A stretch of 64,000 nucleotides of DNA from Pseudovibrio ascidiaceicola (GTDB lineage: Bacteria > Pseudomonadota > Alphaproteobacteria > Rhizobiales > Stappiaceae), in the NCBI RefSeq assembly GCF_900114245.1, contig NZ_FOSK01000002.1:248001-312000 (forward strand). The letters are read 5' to 3'. The notes beneath the pieces were generated by a model that saw only the letters and a list, made by a program, of their open reading frames with translations, was not told the origin of the DNA and made no database searches. Of the stretch, positions 57,680 through 64,000 are shown one piece after another (position 1 is the stretch's first letter; each line of letters opens with the position of its first letter). The translations under genes and the position numbers were made by a program.

Positions 57680-58969
57680 CTACTCCTTCCCTGCTGCTGG
57701 CTGCTTCACAGGCAAATACTGCTGCAGCTCAAGCTGTGTTGCCGCGAGAGCACCGCGTCCAGATTCGACCAGCGCTTTTGCTGTATCAGCCCGTTTTTGA
57801 ACATCTTCTGGATTGTGAAGCAGGTTTTCGATCTGATCGGCTAACTCACCTGTATTGTGTACCAGAAGAACGCCTTCTTCCTTTGAGAAGTGACGATAGA
57901 TCCATGCAAAATTCTGAGTGTGCACACCAGATAGGATCGCGCAGCCCACTTGAGCCGGTTCAAGGAGGTTGTGCCCACCGATTGGCCTCAGAGAGCCGCC
58001 CATAAACACAATCGGTGCAACACGATAGAACAAGCCTAACTCGCCAAGCGTGTCAGCTATATAAATGTCGGTCGCGTTGGTAATAGCTTCGCCTCGAGAG
58101 CGCTGAGTGCACACAAGGCCCATCTGCTCCAGCTCGTCGCGGATTTCTTGTGCCCGAACAGGGTGTCTTGGAACGATAATCGTCAGCAAACGATCAAACT
58201 TGTGCTTGAGCTCTTGGTGAGCCTTGGCAATCTCAACTTCTTCCTCTGGGTGCGTGCTGGCTGCAAGCCATCGTGGGCGACCTTCGAGCTGATCTTTAAA
58301 GTCAGCGAGTTCTGCCGGGTCACACTCAGGGATATTGCCGTCAAACTTGATATTGCCCGTAGGCCTGACGCGGATTGCACCCAATTGCTTGAACCGGGCC
58401 GCATCGTCATCTGATTGGGCGAGCACGCAATCAACGGTTCCAAAGACTGAATGGGCAAAGGAGGGAACACGGTTCCAATTTGAAAAGGAGCCTTCTGACA
58501 TGCGCCCGTTGACGATGATCAGAGGGATCTGACGCTTTTCAAGCTCGTGGAATGTTGCGGGCCAGATTTCTGATTCAACTGTGATTGCCAGACAAGGTGA
58601 CCAGTGGTTCAGAAATCTCTTGATGTTGCCGCGCGTATCATAAGGAACAAACTGATGGATCACGCCCTCTGGCGCGGAGGCTTCCACCACCTGCGCAGAT
58701 GTCAGCGTCGCGGTTGTCAGCAAAACTTTGGAACCACCGTCAACGACCTGCTTGGCAAGTGGCAGGACGGCATTGGCCTCTCCTACACTTGCTGCATGGA
58801 TCCAGATCAGGTTTCCAGATGGCCGCTCTTTGGAAGCGACACCAAACCGTTCCCCCTTGCGGTTCTGATCTTCTTTGCCCTGACGGGCGCGCAACTTGTA
58901 CAAGCCAACAAGGAGCGGCGCGGCCAGGCGGCCAAGACCTTGATAGACTCTGAAGATCACTGAACTCAT
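57680..58969 (-). CDS. waaA: Kdo transferase (3-deoxy-D-manno-octulosonate transferase)
   Basis: 429 residues. WIHAASVGEANAVLPL, KVLLTTATLTSAQV, TVESEIWPATFHEL and the C-terminal VFMGGSLRPIGGHNLLEPAQ are WaaA/KdtA marks. A short N-terminal hydrophobic stretch anchors it to the inner membrane. It adds Kdo to lipid IVA. It is downstream of DUF374 and upstream of lpxK, an order typical of Hyphomicrobiales. Confidence 0.96.
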   Translation of the reverse strand: MSSVIFRVYQGLGRLAAPLLVGLYKLRARQGKEDQNRKGERFGVASKERPSGNLIWIHAASVGEANAVLPLAKQVVDGGSKVLLTTATLTSAQVVEASAPEGVIHQFVPYDTRGNIKRFLNHWSPCLAITVESEIWPATFHELEKRQIPLIIVNGRMSEGSFSNWNRVPSFAHSVFGTVDCVLAQSDDDAARFKQLGAIRVRPTGNIKFDGNIPECDPAELADFKDQLEGRPRWLAASTHPEEEVEIAKAHQELKHKFDRLLTIIVPRHPVRAQEIRDELEQMGLVCTQRSRGEAITNATDIYIADTLGELGLFYRVAPIVFMGGSLRPIGGHNLLEPAQVGCAILSGVHTQNFAWIYRHFSKEEGVLLVHNTGELADQIENLLHNPEDVQKRADTAKALVESGRGALAATQLELQQYLPVKQPAAGKE

Positions 58970-58993
58970 GGGACCCAGTTCTGCCAGTGTTTG

Positions 58994-59689
58994 TTATTTG
59001 CCTGATTTGGCGATTGCGTAAGCTTTGTCAGTTATTTCGTTCATGCTGTTTTCCAGACGCTGACGAATTTCCTCGACCTGTTCATCGCTTGCATCAGCCG
59101 GCACCGGAATAGGTTTACCAAAGCATAACCCAATATGGCTGAACGGCAAATTGATGGATGCCTTATCCCAAGTATCAAGGTCATAATGACGGCTGGTTGC
59201 CATTGCTACGGGCAGGAGTGGCCGACCGGAGTGCTTGGCCAGCTGTACAATGCCTTTGCCAGCCTTACGCGCAGGGCCTTTTGGCACGTCTGCTGTCATG
59301 GAGACTGTGGCGCCTGCTTTGAGTACGCGCACAGCTTCAATAAAGCCGCGCATGCCTCCACGTTTCTTAATTTGGTTAGAGCGCTGCGCACCAGCGGCCC
59401 GGATCGTACCGAGCCCCAGTTTTGATGCGCAAACCGCTTGCATCTCGCCGTCTGCACTGCGGGAAATCATAACCCTGATATCCCAATGCTTCGGACAAGC
59501 AAAGGGCAACATGAAATGCTGACCGTGCCACATGGACGCGATGAATGGTGCACCCTCCTCATGTTCCTCATAAACCTCTGGAGGATCAATGGTGAGTTTA
59601 CTGCTCTTGTAAACAAAGAGCAGATAATACGCCATGGCAGTGCCCGCTAGCTTCATGACAAGCGGGTGTTTGCCTAGTTTTTTCAACAT
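58994..59689 (-). CDS. DUF374 lysophospholipid acyltransferase-family protein
   Basis: 231 residues. One N-terminal hydrophobic segment, then ASMWHGQHFMLPF (His motif of the acyltransferase family), SRSADGEMQAVCASKLG and TADVPKGPARKAGKGIVQLA. The DUF374 group is linked to lipid A or LPS acylation by context. The stop is 24 bp before the waaA start. Confidence 0.9.
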   Translation of the reverse strand: MLKKLGKHPLVMKLAGTAMAYYLLFVYKSSKLTIDPPEVYEEHEEGAPFIASMWHGQHFMLPFACPKHWDIRVMISRSADGEMQAVCASKLGLGTIRAAGAQRSNQIKKRGGMRGFIEAVRVLKAGATVSMTADVPKGPARKAGKGIVQLAKHSGRPLLPVAMATSRHYDLDTWDKASINLPFSHIGLCFGKPIPVPADASDEQVEEIRQRLENSMNEITDKAYAIAKSGK

Positions 59690-59737
59690 TTCACAAGCCC
59701 ATTTGAGTTCGGGCAGAATTCCCGGGAGGCGCAGTAC

Positions 59738-59980
59738 TTACTTGGTTTCTGCGCCCGGATCAAGCAGGCGGTGCATGTGTACAATAAAGTAACGCATCAA
59801 TGCGTTATCAACGGTACCTTGCGCCTTTGCTTTCCACGCGACATGTGCCTCAGCGTAGTTCGGGTAGATGCCTACAATGTCCAGATCCTTAAGATCTTTA
59901 AAGCGAACATTGCTGATATCTTCTAATTCACCACCAAACACGAGGTGAAGTAGCTGTTGGTTTTCTTCTTGAGCACTCAT
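59738..59980 (-). CDS. DUF4170 protein
   Basis: 80 residues, with LLHLVFGGELEDI and LDIVGIYPNYAEAHVAWKA, the DUF4170 pattern. Function unknown. It sits in the lipid A operon between the CysQ-like phosphatase and the DUF374 gene, as in related genomes. Confidence 0.88.
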   Translation of the reverse strand: MSAQEENQQLLHLVFGGELEDISNVRFKDLKDLDIVGIYPNYAEAHVAWKAKAQGTVDNALMRYFIVHMHRLLDPGAETK

Positions 59981-60030
59981 AGTGTTCGCTCACCTTCTTC
60001 ACAGAGAGTCCGACCGGAAACCGATAAGGA

Positions 60031-60825
60031 TTAATCCTCTACGGATATTCCCTGAAGCCTTTTAAACAATTTGGCAGAAGATGCCACTAGTCCGGGGTGA
60101 TTTGTTCTAGTTTTATTGTAGTAGAGGGGCGATCCAGACAAGTCTACCAACTGCCCACCAGCCTCACTGATGATTAAATCCGCTGCGGCAAGGTCCCAAT
60201 CGCGGGCTCTTGCACGAGCCAGACCTGCATCCAATTTCCCACAGGCAACCAGTGCAAAACGGTAGGCAAGTGAACCCAGATAGGGACTAAAACGAATCTG
60301 CTCGCTTTTTACGCCTTCTTTTTCAAGGAAGCTGACGGGTCCTGCGATGTAGGCTCCGGTGACAGACGGACGGTCTGAAACCACAATCTTTTCCTGATTG
60401 AGATGACTGCCCCCTCCCTTTACGGAGGTGTAAAGCTCATCACGCACCGGGCAAAAAATCACCCCGACTGTCGGGCGACCATTTTTGACCACGGCCAGTG
60501 ACAGGCACCATTCATCGCGCCCATTCAAGAACGCTCGTGTTCCATCAATAGGGTCGATGATAAAAACTGTCTCATGGTCCTTGCGGACGAGATCATCTTC
60601 CGTTTCTTCCGAAAGCCAACCGTAGTCGGGGCGAGCTTCACGCAGTTTGGAGGCCAGAAACTGATCGACTTCGATGTCGGCGACAGACACCGGCGAGTCG
60701 CCTTCTTTGGTCCAGTTTTTTGGTGAGTTCCCAAAATAAGAAAGGGCGATCTTGCCACCCTCCAGAGCTGCTGAAACCAGCAGCTCCAAATCTTCCTGCA
60801 GGCTATGTTTGTTAGCTTCCGGCAA
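60031..60825 (-). CDS. Inositol-monophosphatase-family phosphatase, CysQ-like
   Basis: 264 residues. The metal-binding motifs are SEETEDD, IDPIDGTRAFLNG and WDLAAADLIISEAGG. The start is TTG at 60825 with AAGGA 8 nt upstream; it overlaps the tldE stop by 14 bp. The family hydrolyses 3'(2'),5'-bisphosphate nucleotides, inositol phosphates or fructose bisphosphate. The operon position suggests a link with envelope synthesis but does not identify the substrate. Confidence 0.9.
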   Translation of the reverse strand: MPEANKHSLQEDLELLVSAALEGGKIALSYFGNSPKNWTKEGDSPVSVADIEVDQFLASKLREARPDYGWLSEETEDDLVRKDHETVFIIDPIDGTRAFLNGRDEWCLSLAVVKNGRPTVGVIFCPVRDELYTSVKGGGSHLNQEKIVVSDRPSVTGAYIAGPVSFLEKEGVKSEQIRFSPYLGSLAYRFALVACGKLDAGLARARARDWDLAAADLIISEAGGQLVDLSGSPLYYNKTRTNHPGLVASSAKLFKRLQGISVED

Positions 60826-62155
60826 TCGTCAGTCCTTCGATAACCACTGTTGGTGTGGCCACTGCATATCGTTCGTCCAGGTCAGATGCCGGTGTCAGGT
60901 TCAGGAACATGTCCTTGAGGTTCCCTGCAATGGTGATTTCGCTCACTGGATAGGCAATTTCGCCGTTTTCCACCCAGTAGCCAGAGGCTCCTCGGGAGTA
61001 GTCACCTGTTACACCGTTTGCACCGTGACCAATCAAATCCGTTACCAGAAGACCTTCGCCGATATCTCTTAAGATTTCTTCCGGTGTTTTCTCACCTGCC
61101 TGAAGCGTCAGGTTGGTTGCGCTTGGGGAGGTGGAGGACCCAGACCGGCGTGCTCGGCCATTTGAGATCAAGCCAAGCTCACGCGCTGCGTATCCGTCAA
61201 GGAACCAATGACCCAGAATACCGTCCTCGATCATATTAAGGTATTCAGCTCCGGTTCCTTCCGCATCAAAAGGAGCGGTCCCGCCACCGCGCGCCTTGAA
61301 CGGATCATCGGAGATGGTGATGCCTTTACCGAAGACCTGTTGCCCCATTTTATCTTTCAGGAAGCTGGTTCCACGGGCGATGGCTGCTCCGTTGATCGCG
61401 CCTGCAAAGTGACCAAGCAGGGAGCGCGCTGTGCGTGGTTCATAAACCACCGGCGCCTTACGGGTTTCCAGCTGGCGTGGATTGAGGCGGCGCACGGTGC
61501 GCTCTGCTGCAATCCGGCCCACTTCTTCCGCAGACATCAGATCATCCCAATAGGTGCGGGAATCGAATTCGTAATCACGCTCCATGCCAGTGCCTTCGCC
61601 AGAGATGGCCGTCATGGAAAAGCCTGAACGGGAACGCTGATAGGCTCCAACAAAACCGTGGCTTGTCGCCAGCACGATGCCAGAAAGCCCCCAGCTTGCG
61701 CCAGCACCACCTGATTTGGAGACGCCCTCAACTGCGAGAGCCGCAGCTTCTGCTTCGAGCGCGGTTCTGGTCAGTTCCTCAGCATTCACCTCACGTGGAT
61801 CTATCAGATCCAGCTGAGGGATGTCTTTCAGGAGACGCTCAGGTTCAGCAAGGCCAGCGTATGGATCTTCGGGTGTAACCTTTGCCATTTCAACGGCACG
61901 GGCAGCAAGCTCAGCAGGATCATCACTTGCATTGGAAGAAATGCTGGCAACCTGCTTGCCGACAAATACGCGGAGTGTAACGTCGTTGCCTTCTGCGCGA
62001 TCGGTGTTTTCAACCTTGCCTTCGCGCACGGAAACAGACAGTGACATGCCCGTAACTGCGATTGCGTCTGCTGCATCGGCGCCGGCTGCTTTTGCAGCTT
62101 CCACCAAGCTCACTGCCTGCTCTTCAAGCTTTGAATTGGCAATTGCGTCAGACAT
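60812..62155 (-). CDS. pmbA: TldE/PmbA subunit
   Basis: 447 residues from ATG 62155, AGGAGG 9 nt upstream; the ATG two codons earlier is too close to the ribosome site. VREGKVENTDRAEGNDVTLR, KVTPEDPYAGLAEPE and GAVNGVTGDYSRG-like blocks identify TldE. It lacks the HExxxH of TldD, as expected for the noncatalytic partner. It is the first gene of the operon leading to lpxK. Confidence 0.95.
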   Translation of the reverse strand: MSDAIANSKLEEQAVSLVEAAKAAGADAADAIAVTGMSLSVSVREGKVENTDRAEGNDVTLRVFVGKQVASISSNASDDPAELAARAVEMAKVTPEDPYAGLAEPERLLKDIPQLDLIDPREVNAEELTRTALEAEAAALAVEGVSKSGGAGASWGLSGIVLATSHGFVGAYQRSRSGFSMTAISGEGTGMERDYEFDSRTYWDDLMSAEEVGRIAAERTVRRLNPRQLETRKAPVVYEPRTARSLLGHFAGAINGAAIARGTSFLKDKMGQQVFGKGITISDDPFKARGGGTAPFDAEGTGAEYLNMIEDGILGHWFLDGYAARELGLISNGRARRSGSSTSPSATNLTLQAGEKTPEEILRDIGEGLLVTDLIGHGANGVTGDYSRGASGYWVENGEIAYPVSEITIAGNLKDMFLNLTPASDLDERYAVATPTVVIEGLTIAGS

Positions 62156-62472
62156 TCGCATGGACCTCCTGTTATCTTGCTCTTCGTGTTTAGGGCGTGC
62201 CTGTCTTAAGAGCAAGCACACCTGCCAATAATCGCGGGGCTGTACGCAGAAATTGCAGCAACTTGCCAAGTATGGCTTGGCGTATAAATGAGCCCACTTA
62301 AAGATAGTTAGAATTTTATCAAGTTCGGAAGAGGTTCGCTAAGCCTCTTTAAAAACAGAGTTTTTTAACCATTCGAGTTAAGAACTTACGCAGATTCTAC
62401 CCTGTAATTTTCCTCTAGTTTGAAAAGAAGATGAATTGAAACCTCCACACCTGTGGAGGGAGGGGCAGTTCC
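62156..62472. promoter_or_regulatory. 317-bp divergent spacer between pmbA and DUF6101
   Basis: No gene is visible. CTTGCTCTT (62176-62184) and AAGAGCAAG (62208-62216) form a 9-bp inverted repeat in the pmbA leader. CCTCCACA (62442-62449) and TGTGGAGG (62452-62459) form a perfect 8-bp stem with a 2-nt loop whose 3' arm runs into the DUF6101 ribosome site. The middle is AT-rich and likely holds promoters. Confidence 0.6.
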
Positions 62473-63072
62473 GTGATCAACTACAAATCGCAGTTTTTGG
62501 GCCTTGCGAGCAACGACAACCACATTAATCGTGTGAGTGTCTCGCTGCCGTTTCGTATGCAAGCGGACCTCCCAGATGATCTTCTTGAAACACCGGGCGT
62601 TAACAGATCCGATATTCGCATTGATCCAGACAAGGTGCTTATACGCCGTGAGATGGGTGGTCTTCCGCTGACCTTAACGGTTCCGCTTGGGTCTTACTCT
62701 GGTGTTGGTGCCAGAGCGACAGTCAATGAGATTAGTGATGAGCTTGAGTATCAGGTCATTTTACTGCATCGCGATCATGCCTTGAGCATTCCGCTTTATA
62801 CCAGCACAGATATGGAGCTGACGGCGGATTACTGGGAAGCCTGGTCAGATATTTTGGCACTACCGCTGCTCATGATTGATAGCGATGGCACCTCAAAGTT
62901 GGCCCGTCTTGGACTTAACACTTGCTCTAAAGGTGAGGCGCTGCCACGCAGAAAGCTTCGTGCCTTGACTGGACGACGTCCGCGTTTTCTTGTTGGCCGC
63001 GAAACAGGCAAGCCAACACGACTGCAGAAGATTTTCGCCAGCTCCCGCCGTTTCACATCTTTGCGGCGTTGA
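62473..63072 (+). CDS. DUF6101 protein
   Basis: 199 residues, GTG start at 62473 with AGGGG 7 nt upstream. It contains VSVSLPFRMQADLPDDLL and a strongly basic C-terminus (RRKLRALTGRRPRFLVGRE). I recall the same gene between ubiA and pmbA in related bacteria, annotated DUF6101. Function unknown. The basic tail suggests nucleic-acid or membrane contact. Confidence 0.75.
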   Translation: MINYKSQFLGLASNDNHINRVSVSLPFRMQADLPDDLLETPGVNRSDIRIDPDKVLIRREMGGLPLTLTVPLGSYSGVGARATVNEISDELEYQVILLHRDHALSIPLYTSTDMELTADYWEAWSDILALPLLMIDSDGTSKLARLGLNTCSKGEALPRRKLRALTGRRPRFLVGRETGKPTRLQKIFASSRRFTSLRR

Positions 63073-63079
63073 AACTCTT

Positions 63080-63179
63080 AGAGCCTGTTGTGTTCATTTC
63101 CATTCACATAACATGCTCTCAGCCTTTATTTTCACGCGTGTTTTTATCTGAAAACCGAAACCACTCTTCAAGAACACGC
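63080..63179. repeat. Dispersed two-hairpin repeat, degenerate copy C
   Basis: First unit: AGAGCCTGTTGTG (63080-63092) and CATAACATGCTCT (63107-63119), 11 of 13 pairs. Second unit: GCGTGTTTTTATCTGAAAACCG through AAGAACACGC (63136-63179), which aligns with the second unit of copy A over 44 nt with several changes and a broken inner stem. It lies between the DUF6101 and ubiA stops. Confidence 0.6.
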
Positions 63180-63180
63180 T

Positions 63181-64000
63181 CTAAAGGTAATAGGTCGCGA
63201 GGCCGTCCAGCACCAATCCGATAAACAGGATCAAGCCGAAGGTTGAGTTGGACTTGAAGAGCTGAAGGCACTGGTCGCCATCGTCAATGTCCAATACACG
63301 GATCTGGTTCAGCAGGTGAAACGCACCAAGCGCCAATCCGGCAAATGCAAGTGGGCCACTGCCTGCAGCAATGAAGGCGCCTGCAAACAGAACAACTGTT
63401 GCGCCATAAAGAATGACCAGAGCCTGACGGGTTTTTTCACCAAACAACCGCGCTGTTGAGCGTACGCCGACCAAAGCATCGTCCTCTTTATCCTGATGGG
63501 CGTAGATGGTGTCGTAGCCGATTGTCCAGAGGATGCCACCGCAATACAACAGAACTGGCGCCAGTGACAGGCTGCCAAATACAGCTGCCCATCCCATCAG
63601 CGCCCCCCAAGAAAACGCCAGACCAAGCACGAACTGTGGCCAGTCAGTGATGCGTTTCATGAATGGGTAGGCAGCAACAATTGCCAGAGAGGATATGCCC
63701 AGGACTATGGTGAAGGTGTTGAACTGCAGCAATACCACCAACCCGGCGAGCGCCTGTAACGCCATAAAGATTTTGGCTTGTTTGCTGGAGACCTGACCAG
63801 AGGGGATTGGGCGAGAGCGTGTGCGTTCGACCTTATCGTCAATATCTTTATCGACGATGTCGTTGTAGGTGCACCCTGCCCCACGCATTGCCACTGCGCC
63901 AATAAACATCAGCACTGCGTACCAGATGTTTGGAATGGCAGCTCCTGCCGCATTGGATGCAAGGGCTAACGACCACAAACACGGCCACATAAGCAGGTAC
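63181..64000 (-). CDS. ubiA: 4-hydroxybenzoate polyprenyltransferase, cut by window edge
   Basis: 273 codons are visible and the frame remains open to 64000. The Asp-rich motif is NDIVDKDIDDKVERTRSRPI, and the second is YAHQDKEDD. These define UbiA of ubiquinone synthesis rather than CtaB. The codons before ATG 63990 read Y-L-L and match the UbiA N-terminal helix, so the real start lies outside the window. It is convergent with DUF6101. Confidence 0.95.
   Translation of the reverse strand, partial: YLLMWPCLWSLALASNAAGAAIPNIWYAVLMFIGAVAMRGAGCTYNDIVDKDIDDKVERTRSRPIPSGQVSSKQAKIFMALQALAGLVVLLQFNTFTIVLGISSLAIVAAYPFMKRITDWPQFVLGLAFSWGALMGWAAVFGSLSLAPVLLYCGGILWTIGYDTIYAHQDKEDDALVGVRSTARLFGEKTRQALVILYGATVVLFAGAFIAAGSGPLAFAGLALGAFHLLNQIRVLDIDDGDQCLQLFKSNSTFGLILFIGLVLDGLATYYL

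Overview
The window looks like core chromosome of an alphaproteobacterium of the Hyphomicrobiales/Stappiaceae type (Pseudovibrio-like; this is inference). The support is CcrM with GANTC sites at its own promoter, a split glycine decarboxylase behind a tandem glycine riboswitch, an aa3 oxidase cluster ctaC-ctaD-ctaB-(small ORF)-ctaG-ctaE-DUF983-SURF1, an IalB-family protein, DUF2093/DUF4170/DUF6101 proteins, and the 'CCGAAAACCGGTT' type palindromic repeats common in this group. I see no rRNA, tRNA, CRISPR, prophage or insertion sequence.

Layout. 0-5.4 kb: smc (cut by the left edge), a Tat-exported DsbA-like oxidoreductase, an Omp19/Inh-like lipoprotein, a DUF721 (DciA-like) protein and mutY. 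5.5-11.6 kb: AMP nucleosidase, an exported glycerophosphodiester phosphodiesterase, ccrM, a DUF4261 protein and a divergent cytidine-deaminase-like enzyme. 11.7-17.5 kb: tyrS with a structured leader, then a small sugar-transfer island (GT11, HAD phosphatase, GT11, GT61) in partly AT-rich DNA. 17.7-22.7 kb: gcvPB-gcvPA-gcvH-gcvT under the glycine riboswitch. 22.8-27.5 kb: a lipoprotein, then ispH-thrB-rnhA-lipid kinase, then a PilZ protein. 27.5-37.6 kb: a penicillin-binding carboxypeptidase, a membrane PAS-GGDEF-EAL protein, thrC-M16 peptidase-GNAT, YqgE/AlgH, a DsbD-alpha-like protein and a peroxiredoxin. 37.7-44.7 kb: the cytochrome aa3 oxidase operon on the minus strand. 45.2-49.6 kb: ialB, a DinB-family protein, two LysE-type exporters and tldD. 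49.6-56.7 kb: a transglutaminase-like protein, two tandem CPA2 antiporters with RCK domains, a MerR regulator with a MATE transporter, and DUF2093. 56.7-62.2 kb: the lipid A/Kdo operon tldE(pmbA)-CysQ-like phosphatase-DUF4170-DUF374 acyltransferase-waaA-lpxK. The window ends with a DUF6101 protein and ubiA, cut by the right edge.

How the parts connect. Both halves of the TldD/TldE protease are present. Both an EAL phosphodiesterase and a PilZ receptor for c-di-GMP are present. Disulfide chemistry appears twice. The least explained signals are in noncoding DNA. They are a two-hairpin tyrS leader with an alternative pairing and a sequestered Shine-Dalgarno, FNR-like and RegA-like sites upstream of ctaC, four GANTC sites in 142 bp before ccrM, a long hairpin between the glycine aptamers and gcvT, and a dispersed two-hairpin repeat. 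I did not find a clearly new multi-gene system; most of the window is recognisable housekeeping DNA.
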